Shown piece by piece: positions 23,101 through 34,700 of a DNA stretch of 64,000 nucleotides (its first letter is position 1; every line of letters starts with the position of its first letter). The notes under the pieces were generated by a model. It was not told the DNA's origin. It searched no databases and saw only the letters and a program-made list of their open reading frames with translations. The position numbers and the translations under genes are program-made. The DNA is taken from positions 67,058,123 to 67,122,122 of the forward strand of contig OZ022503.1 of the NCBI GenBank assembly GCA_963989385.1, given 5' to 3'. The stretch comes from Ctena decussata. Lineage: Eukaryota; Mollusca; Bivalvia; Lucinida; Lucinidae.

Positions 23101-26100
23101 CAAAATTGACACCTCATTTTCTCCATTCTCAAGAGCTTTGAGTCTCTGCAAAACATATACATGTGTAGACACAAATAAGTGAAATAGAATGAAGGCTATT
23201 TCAGCTTTAGCTTTTATTCCGTTTGGGAGCTAAAGTCGCACAAACTTTTGTTTACAAAAATTTCGATGGCCTATAGTTCGCAAGTTATGCAATCAGTTGA
23301 CATAAGATTGTGCATGCATGTAGACATGTTAATGACCTTTATATATGCCAAGTTTCAGATGGCTACCTACTCATACAAGCAAGCAGTAGCGGTTTGAAAT
23401 TTTCACAATTTGGGCTACACGTTCGGGACGATTCGTGACCTTAGGTGACTTGCACAATTCGGGCTGAAACAAGTGCCAAATGAGAGGGTTGGGATAAACA
23501 TTCAATTGACCATATGTGCCAAAAATTCTCGTTCTTTAGTTTTCGAGTTATAGCCCCTGGAAGTCGAAAACTGCACGACTTTGCTCTCGAATATCTCGAC
23601 AACGGAGAAAGGAGAATTTCAGGGCATTTTCTCCCAAGAAATATATGGGAATTATCTGTAATTTAGCACAGTTTCAGAACGATTCGTGAAAGTCACCTTT
23701 TAAGAATAACTTCCACTGCAGGCCCATATATAAAAGTTTGCTCCTTTATAACTCTGCACATGGACAATTATTTGCGCTGTTATTTGCCCCAGGCATGTAC
23801 CTATGTAATTACCGTTTACAGTGTAAAGATGGATGTTATCGGTCGCTGAACGTCGGAGCAGTAGGCGTTTAATGCATTTTCCCATAGGGTCCAATGCAAA
23901 ATTGACACCTCATTTTCTCCATTCTCAAGAGCATTGAGTCTCTGCAAAACATATACATGTGTAGACACAAATAAGTGAAATAGAATGAAGGCTATTTCAG
24001 CTTTAGCTTTTATTCCGTTTGGGAGCTAAAGTCGCACAAACTTTTGTTTACAAAAATTTCGATGGCCTATAGTTCGCAAGTTATGCAATCAGTTGACATA
24101 AGATTGTGCATGCATGTAGACATGTTAATGACCTTTATATATGCCAAGTTTCAGATGGCTACCTACTCATACAAGCAAGCAGTAGCGGTTTGAAATTTTC
24201 ACAATTTGGGCTACACGTTCGGGACGATTCGTGACCTTAGGTGACTTGCACAATTCGGGCTGAAACTAGTGCCAAATGAGAGGGTTGGGATAAACATTCA
24301 ATTGACCATATGTGCCAAAAATTCTCGTTCTTTAGTTTTCGAGTTATAGCCCCTGGAAGTCGAAAACTGCACGACTTTGCCCTCGAATATCTCGACAACG
24401 GAGAAAGGAGAATTTCAGGGCATTTTCTCCCAAGAAATATATGGGAATTATCTGTAATTTAGCACAGTTTCAGAACGATTCGTGAAAGTCACCTTTTAAG
24501 AATAACTTCCACTGCAGGCCCATATATAAAAGTTTGCTCCTTTATTACTCTGCACATGGACAATTATTTGCGCTGTTATTTGCCCCAGGCATGTACCTAT
24601 GTAATTACCGTTTACAGTGTAAAGATGGATGTTATCGGTCGCTGAACGTCGGAGCAGTAGGCGTTTAATGCATTTTCCCATAGGGTCCAATGCAAAATTG
24701 ACACCTCATTTTCTCCATTCTCCAGAGCATTGAGTCTCTGCAAAACATATACATGTGTAGACACAAATAAGTGAAATAGAATGAAGGCTATTTCAGCTTT
24801 AGCTTTTATTCCGTTTGGGAGCTAAAGTCGCACAAACTTTTGTTTACAAAAATTTCGATGGCCTATAGTTCGCAAGTTATGCAATCAGTTGACATAAGAT
24901 TGTGCATGCATGTAGACATGTTAATGACCTTTATATATGCCAAGTTTCAGATGGCTACCTACTCATACAAGCAAGCAGTAGCGGTTTGAAATTTTCACAA
25001 TTTGGGCTACACGTTCGGGACGATTCGTGACCTTAGGTGACTTGCACAATTTGGGCTGAAACTAGTGCCAAATGAGAGGGTTGGGATAAACATTCAATTG
25101 ACCATATGTGCCAAAAATTCTCGTTCTTTAGTTTTCGAGTTATAGCCCCTGGAAGTCGAAAACTGCACGACTTTGCCCTCGAATATCTCGACAACGGAGA
25201 AAGGAGAATTTCAGGGCATTTTCTCCCAAGAAATATATGGGAATTATCTGTAATTTAGCACAGTTTCAGAACGATTCGTGAAAGTCACCTTTTAAGAATA
25301 ACTTCCACTGCAGGCCCATATATAAAAGTTTGCTCCTTTATTACTCTGCACATGGACAATTATTTGCGCTGTTATTTGCCCCAGGCATGTACCTATGTAA
25401 TTACCGTTTACAGTGTAAAGATGGATGTTATCGGTCGCTGAACGTCGGAGCAGTAGGCGTTTAATGCATTTTCCCATAGGGTCCAATGCAAAATTGACAC
25501 CTCATTTTCTCCATTCTCAAGAGCTTTGAGTCTCTGCAGAACATATACATGTGTAGACACAAATAAGTGAAATAGAATGAAGGCTATTTCAGCTTTAGCT
25601 TTTATTCCGTTTGGGAGCTAAAGTCGCACAAACTTTTGTTTACAAAAATTTCGATGGCCTATAGTTCGCAAGTTATGCAATCAGTTGACATAAGATTGTG
25701 CATGCATGTAGACATGTTAATGACCTTTATATATGCCAAGTTTCAGATGGCTACCTACTCATACAAGCAAGCAGTAGCGGTTTGAAATTTTCACAATTTG
25801 GGCTACACGTTCGGGACGATTCGTGACCTTAGGTGACTTGCACAATTCGGGCTGAAACTAGTGCCAAATGAGAGGGTTGGGATAAACATTCAATTGACCA
25901 TATGTGCCAAAAATTCTCGTTCTTTAGTTTTCGAGTTATAGCCCCTGGAAGTCGAAAACTGCACGACTTTGCCCTCGAATATCTCGACAACGGAGAAAGG
26001 AGAATTTCAGGGCATTTTCTCCCAAGAAATATATGGGAATTATCTGTAATTTAGCACAGTTTCAGAACGATTCGTGAAAGTCACCTTTTAAGAATAACTT

Positions 26101-27862
26101 CCACTGCAGGCCCATATATAAAAGTTTGCTCCTTTATTACTCTGCACATGGACAATTATTTGCGCTGTTATTTGCCCCAGGCATGTACCTATGTAATTAC
26201 CGTTTACAGTGTAAAGATGGATGTTATCGGTCGCTGAACGTCGGTGCAGTAGGCGTTTAATGCATTTTCCCATAGGGTCCAATGCAAAATTGACACCTCA
26301 TTTTCTCCATTCTCAAGAGCTTTGAGTCTCTGCAAAACATATACATGTGTAGACACAAATAAGTGAAATAGAATGAAGGCTATTTCAGCTTTAGCTTTTA
26401 TTCCGTTTGGGAGCTAAAGTCGCACAAACTTTTGTTTACAAAAATTTCGATGGCCTATAGTTCGCAAGTTATGCAATCAGTTGACATAAGATTGTGCATG
26501 CATGTAGACATGTTAATGACCTTTATATATGCCAAGTTTCAGATGGCTACCTACTCATACAAGCAAGCAGTAGCGGTTTGAAATTTTCACAATTTGGGCT
26601 ACACGTTCGGGACGATTCGTGACCTTAGGTGACTTGCACAATTCGGGCTGAAACTAGTGCCAAATGAGAGGGTTGGGATAAACATTCAATTGACCATATG
26701 TGCCAAAAATTCTCGTTCTTTAGTTTTCGAGTTATAGCCCCTGGAAGTCGAAAACTGCACGACTTTGCCCTCGAATATCTCGACAACGGAGAAAGGAGAA
26801 TTTCAGGGCATTTTCTCCCAAAAAATATATGGGAATTATCTGTAATTTAGCACAGTTTCAGAACGATTCGTGAAAGTCACCTTTTAAGAATAACTTCCAC
26901 TGCAGGCCCATATATAAAAGTTTGCTCCTTTATTACTCTGCACATGGACAATTATTTGCGCTGTTATTTGCCCCAGGCATGTACCTATGTAATTACCGTT
27001 TACAGTGTAAAGATGGATGTTATCGGTCGCTGAACGTCGGAGCAGTAGGCGTTTAATGCATTTTCCCATAGGGTCCAATGCAAAATTGACACCTCATTTT
27101 CTCCATTCTCAAGAGCTTTGAGTCTCTGCAGAACATATACATGTGTAGACACAAATAAGTGAAATAGAATGAAGGCTATTTCAGCTTTAGCTTTTATTCC
27201 GTTTGGGAGCTAAAGTCGCACAAACTTTTGTTTACAAACATTTCGATGGCCTATAGTTCGCAAGTTATGCAATCAGTTGACATAAGATTGTGCATGCATG
27301 TAGACATGTTAATGACCTTTATATATGCCAAGTTTCAGATGGCTACCTACTCATACAAGCAAGCAGTAGCGGTTTGAAATTTTCACAATTTGGGCTACAC
27401 GTTCGGGACGATTCGTGACCTTAGGTGACTTGCACAATTCGGGCTGAAACTAGTGCCAAATGAGAGGGTTGGGATAAACATTCAATTGACCATATGTGCC
27501 AAAAATTCTCGTTCTTTAGTTTTCGAGTTATAGCCCCTGGAAGTCGAAAACTGCACGACTTTGCCCTCGAATATCTCGACAACGGAGAAAGGAGAATTTC
27601 AGGGCATTTTCTCCCAAGAAATATATGGGAATTATCTGTAATTTAGCACAGTTTCAGAACGATTCGTGAAAGTCACCTTTTAAGAATAACTTCCACTGCA
27701 GGCCCATATATAAAAGTTTGCTCCTTTATTACTCTGCACATGGACAATTATTTGCGCTGTTATTTGCCCCAGGCATGTACCTATGTAATTACCGTTTACA
27801 GTGTAAAGATGGATGTTATCGGTCGCTGAACGTCGGAGCAGTAGGCGTTTAATGCATTTTCC

Positions 27863-27867
27863 CATAG
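27863..27867. repeat. Target-site duplication, left flank of transposon copy 1
   Basis: CATAG, repeated at 28790-28794. The uninterrupted monomer reads CCCATAGGGTCC here once, so removing the element and one CATAG restores a normal monomer. An alternative cut gives a 3-bp duplication ATA with one extra base on each terminal inverted repeat. Confidence 0.85.
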
Positions 27868-27935
27868 CACTGGGTGGGAGCGTACAGTACAAGTGACCGG
27901 TTGTCCCGATCTGTATAGTGGACGCATCTTTGTCC
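27868..27935 (+). repeat. Left terminal inverted repeat, transposon copy 1
   Basis: 68 bp beginning CACTGGGTGGGAGCG and ending ATCTTTGTCC. It pairs with 28723-28789 with about six mismatches and a few 1-bp gaps. Confidence 0.88.
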
Positions 27936-28722
27936 CAATATGTCGGGTAAGTTTCAAAATTGTTTATTTTTGTGTCTTAAAATCATTGAGTGTAGGTAGA
28001 ACAGCTTGCTCGACAAGCCTTAATACGGATCTTTTCGACATGTCACCTTAATTTTCTGTAAATTGTTATGATATGCTTTATTTTCACATTTAATTTGAGA
28101 AAATCACTACTCTACTTTCGATTTCGAAATCTGCGCCGGTACCATTTCTTCAAATTTTGCCATCAATTCTATATGAAACAACCGTGTTTTCTTTAGAAAT
28201 ATTTCATGGTGTATTTAGGTTCAGGATTAATTAATCTTGTTAGATATCATGCTAGGTAAGGGCAATTATTTTCAAAGAAAACAAAAGAGGGGTCAAACAC
28301 TATTCTGTATCGTTGGTCGTAAAACCGATTGTCAGTGAGACATCCCATACAGTCAGAAAAATTTGGGGATGCTCAGCTTTGCTTGTCTTGTGGATTCGTC
28401 CCGTACTTAAAGGATACTTATCATGGGTAAATCTCTTAATAGATCATTAATCTATCTTAAAAAGGGACTAACTAACATTTTTTTCGAATTAAAACGCTAA
28501 CTCGGCCGATTTTCTGGTTACACGTGACGTGATCTGATTACAAACACCAGTGATTTGCAGATGAAAATACGAATTTAGAGCAAAGAAAACAACATCTAGC
28601 CATCTCCAAAGATGACCATAATGGAAAACATAAATAGAGAAAACACTCTTACCAAGTGGTTTACATCCAAACAATAAAAGAAAACACATTTCACACAAAC
28701 ACACCCTGAAGGTCATAACAAC

Positions 28723-28789
28723 GGACAAAGATTTGCCCACTATACACATCGGACAACGGTGCACATGTACTGTACGCTCCCAACCAGTG
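28723..28789 (-). repeat. Right terminal inverted repeat, transposon copy 1
   Basis: 67 bp; read on the minus strand it begins CACTGGTTGGGAGCG and ends AAATCTTTGTCC. The two termini are distinguishable (CACTGGG versus CACTGGT), which allows copy 2 to be oriented. Confidence 0.88.
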
Positions 28790-28794
28790 CATAG
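28790..28794. repeat. Target-site duplication, right flank of transposon copy 1
   Basis: CATAG, partner of 27863-27867; satellite resumes immediately with GGTCCAATGC. Confidence 0.85.
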
Positions 28795-31700
28795 GGTCCA
28801 ATGCAAAATTGACACCTCATTTTCTCCATTCTCAAGAGCTTTGAGTCTCTGCAAAACATATACATGTGTAGACACAAATAAGTGAAATAGAATGAAGGCT
28901 ATTTCAGCTTTAGCTTTTATTCCGTTTGGGAGCTAAAGTCGCACAAACTTTTGTTTACAAAAATTTCGATGGCCTATAGTTCGCAAGTTATGCAATCAGT
29001 TGACATAAGATTGTGCATGCATGTAGACATGTAAATGACCTTTATATATGCCAAGTTTCAGATGGCTACCTACTCATACAAGCAAGCAGTAGCGGTTTGA
29101 AATTTTCACAATTTGGGCTACACGTTCGGGACGATTCGTGACCTTAGGTGACTTGCACAATTCGGGCTGAAACAAGTGCCAAATGAGAGGGTTGGGATAA
29201 ACATTCAATTGACCATATGTGCCAAAAATTCTCGTTCTTTAGTTTTCGAGTTATAGCCCCTAGGTCGAAAACTGCACGACTTTGCTCTCGAATATCTCGA
29301 CAACGGAGAAAGGAGAATTTCAGGGCATTTTCTCCCAAGAAATATATGGGAATTATCTGTAATTTAGCACAGTTTCAGAACGATTCGTGAAAGTCACCTT
29401 TTAAGAATAACTTCCACTGCAGGCCCATATATAAAAGTTTGCTCCTTTATTACTCTGCACATGGACAATTATTTGCGCTGTTATTTGCCCCAGGCATGTA
29501 CCTATGTAATTACCATTTACAGTGTAAAGATGGATGTTATCGGTCGCTGAACGTCGGAGCAGTAGGCGTTTAATGCATTTTCCCATAGGGTCCAATGCAA
29601 AATTGACACCTCATTTTCTCCATTCTCAAGAGCTTTGAGTCTCTGCAAAACATATACATGTGTAGACACAAATAAGTGAAATAGAATGAAGGCTATTTCA
29701 GCTTTAGCTTTTATTCCGTTTGGGAGCTAAAGTCGCACAAACTTTTGTTTACAAAAATTTCGATGGCCTATAGTTCGCAAGTTATGCAATCAGTTGACAT
29801 AAGATTGTGCATGCATGTAGACATGTTAATGACCTTTATATATGCCAAGTTTCAGATGGCTACCTACTCATACAAGCAAGCAGTAGCGGTTTGAAATTTT
29901 CACAATTTGGGCTACACGTTCGGGACGATTCGTGACCTTAGGTGACTTGCACAATTCGGGCTGAAACTAGTGCCAAAGGAGAGGGTTGGGATAAACATTC
30001 AATTGACCATATGTGCCAAAAATTCTCGTTCTTTAGTTTTCGAGTTATAGCCCCTGGAAGTCGAAAACTGCACGACTTTGCCCTCGAATATCTCGACAAC
30101 GGAGAAAGGAGAAGTTCAGGGCATTTTCTCCCAAGAAATATATGGGAATTATCTGTAATTTAGCACAGTTTCAGAACGATTCGTGAAAGTCACCTTTTAA
30201 GAATAACTTCCACTGCAGGCCCATATATAAAAGTTTGCTCCTTTATTACTCTGCACATGGACAATTATTTGCGCTGTTATTTGCCCCAGGCATGTACCTA
30301 TGTAATTACCGTTTACAGTGTAAAGATGGATGTTATCGGTCGCTGAATGTCGGAGCAGTAGGCGTTTAATGCATTTTCCCATAGGGTCCAATGCAAAATT
30401 GACACCTCATTTTCTCCATTCTCAAGAGCTTTGAGTCTCTGCAAAACATATACATGTGTAGACACAAATAAGTGAAATAGAATGAAGGCTATTTCAGCTT
30501 TAGCTTTTATTCCGTTTGGGAGCTAAAGTCGCACAAACTTTTGTTTACAAAAATTTCGATGGCCTATAGTTCGCAAGTTATGCAATCAGTTGACATAAGA
30601 TTGGGCAAGCATGTAGACATGTTAATGACCTTTATATATGCCAAGTTTCAGATGGCTACCTACTCATACAAGCAAGCAGTAGCGGTTTGAAATTTTCACA
30701 ATTTGGGCTACACGTTCGGGACGATTCGTGACCTTAGGTGACTTGCACAATTCGGGCTGAAACTAGTGCCAAATGAGAGGGTTGGGATAAACATTCAATT
30801 GACCATATGTGCCAAAAATTCTCGTTCTTTAGTTTTCGAGTTATAGCCCCTGGAAGTCGAAAACTGCACGACTTTGCCCTCGAATATCTCGACAACGGAG
30901 AAAGGAGAATTTCAGGGCATTTTCTCCCAAGAAATATATGGGAATTATCTGTAATTTAGCACAGTTTCAGAACGATTCGTGAAAGTCACCTTTTAAGAAT
31001 AACTTCCACTGCAGGCCCATATATAAAAGTTTGCTCCTTTATTACTCTGCACATGGACAATTATTTGCGCTGTTATTTGCCCCAGGCATGTACCTATGTA
31101 ATTACCGTTTACAGTGTAAAGATGGATGTTATCGGTCGCTGAACGTCGGAGCAGTAGGCGTTTAATGCATTTTCCCATAGGGTCCAATGCAAAATTGACA
31201 CCTCATTTTCTCCATTCTCAAGAGCTTTGAGTCTCTGCAAAACATATACATGTGTAGACACAAATAAGTGAAATAGAATGAAGGCTATTTCAGCTTTAGC
31301 TTTTATTCCGTTTGGGAGCTAAAGTCGCACAAACTTTTGTTTACAAAAATTCCGATGGCCTATAGTTCGCAAGTTATGCAATCAGTTGACATAAGATTGT
31401 GCATGCATGTAGACATGTTAATGACCTTTATATATGCCAAGTTTCAGATGGCTACCTACTCATACAAGCAAGCAGTAGCGGTTTGAAATTTTCACAATTT
31501 GGGCTACACGTTCGGGACGATTCGTGACCTTAGGTGACTTGCACAATTCGGGCTGAAACTAGTGCCAAATGAGAGGGTTGGGATAAACATTCAATTGACC
31601 ATATGTGCCAAAAATTCTCGTTCTTTAGTTTTCGAGTTATAGCCCCTGGAAGTCGAAAACTGCACGACTTTGCCCTCGAATATCTCGACAACGGAGAAAG

Positions 31701-34700
31701 GAGAATTTCAGGGCATTTTCTCCCGAGAAATATATGGGAATTATCTGTAATTTAGCACAGTTTCAGAACGATTCGTGAAAGTCACCTTTTAAGAATACCT
31801 TCCACTGCAGGCCCATATATAAAAGTTTGCTCCTTTATTACTCTGCACATGGACAATTATTTGCGCTGTTATTTGCCCCAGGCATGTACCTATGTAATTA
31901 CCGTTTACAGTGTAAAGATGGATGTTATCGGTCGCTGAACGTCGGAGCAGTAGGCGTTTAATGCATTTTCCCATAGCGTCCAATGCAAAATTGACACCTC
32001 ATTTTCTCCATTCTCAAGAGCTTTGAGTCTCTGCAAAACATATACATGTGTAGACACAAATAAGTGAAATAGAATGAAGGCTATTTCAGCTTTAGCTTTT
32101 ATTCCGTTTGGGAGCTAAAGTCGCACAAACTTTTGTTTACAAAAATTTCGATGGCCTATAGTTCGCAAGTTATGCAATCAGTTGACATAAGATTGGGCAT
32201 GCATGTAGACATGTTAATGACCTTTATATATGCCAAGTTTCAGATGGCTACCTACTCATACAAGCAAGCAGTAGCGGTTTGAAATTTTCACAATTTGGGC
32301 TACACGTTCGGGACGATTCGTGACCTTAGGTGACTTGCACAATTCGGGCTGAAACTAGTGCCAAATGAGAGGGTTGGGATAAACATTCAATTGACCATAT
32401 GTGCCAAAAATTCTCGTTCTTTAGTTTTCGAGTTATAGCCCCTGGAAGTCGAAAACTGCACGACTTTGCCCTCGAATATCTCGACAACGGAGAAAGGAGA
32501 ATTTCAGGGCATTTTCTCCCAAGAAATATATGGGAATTATCTGTAATTTAGCACAGTTTCAGAACGATTCGTGAAAGTCACCTTTTAAGAATAACTTCCA
32601 CTGCAGGCCCATATATAAAAGTTTGCTCCTTTATTACTCTGCACATGGACAATTATTTGCGCTGTTATTTGCCCCAGGCATGTACCTATGTAATTACCGT
32701 TTACAGTGTAAAGATGGATGTTATCGGTCGCTGAACGTCGGAGCAGTAGGCGTTTAATGCATTTTCCCATAGGGTCCAATGCAAAATTGACACCTCATTT
32801 TCTCCATTCTCAAGAGCTTTGAGTCTCTGCAAAACATATACATGTGTAGACACAAATAAGTGAAATAGAATGAAGGCTATTTCAGCTTTAGCTTTTATTC
32901 CGTTTGGGAGCTAAAGTCGCACAAACTTTTGTTTACAAAAATTTCGATGGCCTATAGTTCGCAAGTTATGCAATCAGTTGACATAAGATTGTGCATGCAT
33001 GTAGACATGTTAATGACCTTTATATATGCCAAGTTTCAGATGGCTACCTACTCATACAAGCAAGCAGTAGCGGTTTGAAATTTTCACAATTTGGGCTACA
33101 CGTTCGGGACGATTCGTGACCTTAGGTGACTTGCACAATTCGGGCTGAAACTAGTGCCAAATGAGAGGGTTGGGATAAACATTCAATTGACCATATGTGC
33201 CAAAAATTCTCGTTCTTTAGTTTTCGAGTTATAGCCCCTGGAAGTCGAAAACTGCACGACTTTGCCCTCGAATATCTCGACAACGGAGAAAGGAGAATTT
33301 CAGGGCATTTTCTCCCAAGAAATATATGGGAATTATCTGTAATTTAGCACAGTTTCAGAACGATTCGTGAAAGTCACCTTTTAAGAATAACTTCCACTGC
33401 AGGCCCATATATAAAAGTTTGCTCCTTTATTACTCTGCACATGGACAATTATTTGCGCTGTTATTTGCCCCAGGCATGTACCTATGTAATTACCGTTTAC
33501 AGTGTAAAGATGGATGTTATCGGTGGCTGAACGTCGGAGCAGTAGGCGTTTAATGCATTTTCCCATAGGGTCCAATGCAAAATTGACACCTCATTTTCTC
33601 CATTCTCAAGAGCTTTGAGTCTCTGCAAAACATATACATGTGTAGACACAAATAAGTGAAATAGAATGAAGGCTATTTCAGCTTTAGCTTTTATTCCGTT
33701 TGAGAGCTAAAGTCGCACAAACTTTTGTTTACAAAAATTTCGATGGCCTATAGTTCGCAAGTTATGCAATCAGTTGACATAAGATTGTGCATGCATGTAG
33801 ACATGTTAATGACCTTTATATATGCCAAGTTTCAGATGGCTACCTACTCATACAAGCAAGCAGTAGCGGTTTGAAATTTTCACAATTTGGGCTACACGTT
33901 CGGGACGATTCGTGACCTTAGGTGACTTGCACAATTCGGGCTGAAACTAGTGCCAAATGAGAGGGTTGGGATAAACATTTAATTGACCATATGTGCCAAA
34001 AATTCTCGTTCTTTAGTTTTCGAGTTATAGCCCCTGGAAGTCGAAAACTGCACGACTTTGCCCTCGAATATCTCGACAACGGAGAAAGGAGAATTTCAGG
34101 GCATTTTCTCCCAAGAAATATATGGGAATTATCTGTAATTTAGCACAGTTTCAGAACGATTCGTGAAAGTCACCTTTTAAGAATAACTTCCACTGCAGGC
34201 CCATATATAAAAGTTTGCTCCTTTATTACTCTGCACATGGACAATTATTTGCGCTGTTATTTGCCCCAGGCATGTACCTATGTAATTACCGTTTACAGTG
34301 TAAAGATGGATGTTATCGGTCGCTGAACGTCGGAGCAGTAGGCGTTTAATGCATTTTCCCATAGGGTCCAATGCAAAATTGACACCTCATTTTCTCCATT
34401 CTCAAGAGCTTTGAGTCTCTGCAAAACATATACATGTGTAGACACAAATAAGTGAAATAGAATGAAGGCTATTTCAGCTTTAGCTTTTATTCCGTTTGGG
34501 AGCTAAAGTCGCACAAACTTTTGTTTACAAAAATTTCGATGGCCTATAGTTCGCAAGTTATGCAATCAGTTGACATAAGATTGTGCATGCATGTAGACAT
34601 GTTAATGACCTTTATATATGCCAAGTTTCAGATGGCTACCTACTCATACAAGCAAGCAGTAGCGGTTTGAAATTTTCACAATTTGGGCTACACGTTCGGG

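Larger units (their letters stand above)
12161..27867 (-). repeat. Satellite array, subfamily B, minus orientation (block 2, left part)
   Basis: About 19.7 monomers at a strict 796-bp spacing from 12550 to 27680, with a single 802-bp unit caused by a 6-bp duplication near 15829-15840. On the monomer sense strand subfamily B has CTTTACACTG, TTTATATATGGG, GCTAAATTAC, GGGAGAAAATGCCCTG, GCAGTTTTCGAC, TTGTATGAGTAGG and AAAGGTCATTAAC. Neighbouring copies usually differ by only zero to a few bases. Private variants are shared at multiples of 796 bp: 13131/15519 (three units), 22331/24719 (three units), 21551/25531 (five units), 19152/23928 (six units). Ends where the transposon interrupts a monomer. 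Confidence 0.97.
27868..28789 (+). mobile_element. Non-autonomous DNA transposon, copy 1 (922 bp, MITE-like)
   Basis: Non-satellite DNA bounded by imperfect ~67-bp terminal inverted repeats that start CACTGG and share GGGAGCGTACAGTACA, GTATAGTGG and ATCTTTGTCC. It is flanked by a CATAG direct repeat that splits a B monomer. No transposase frame is present: the 128-codon frame at 28489-28875 runs from satellite into the element and resembles nothing I know. Internal features include the palindrome GATTTCGAAATC and the hairpin ATAGAT-CATTA-ATCTAT. Copy 2 (42591-43513) is the reverse complement and differs by about three substitutions and one base in a T run. The CAC start with a 5-bp duplication recalls Transib-type elements, but the rest of the terminus does not establish that. 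Superfamily left open. Confidence 0.9.

Noticed and set aside
27868..28789. Assigning the transposon to hAT, piggyBac or CACTA
   Set aside because: hAT needs 8-bp and piggyBac TTAA duplications. CACTA elements usually show 2-3-bp duplications next to CACTA or CACTG, and the flanks here (TAG and CAT) do not form one. Evidence does not reach a firm superfamily.
28489..28875. 128-codon minus-strand frame (and its mirror at 42505-42891) as a transposase
   Set aside because: It begins in satellite DNA and crosses into the element end; no catalytic motif or recognisable domain. It is a chance read-through.
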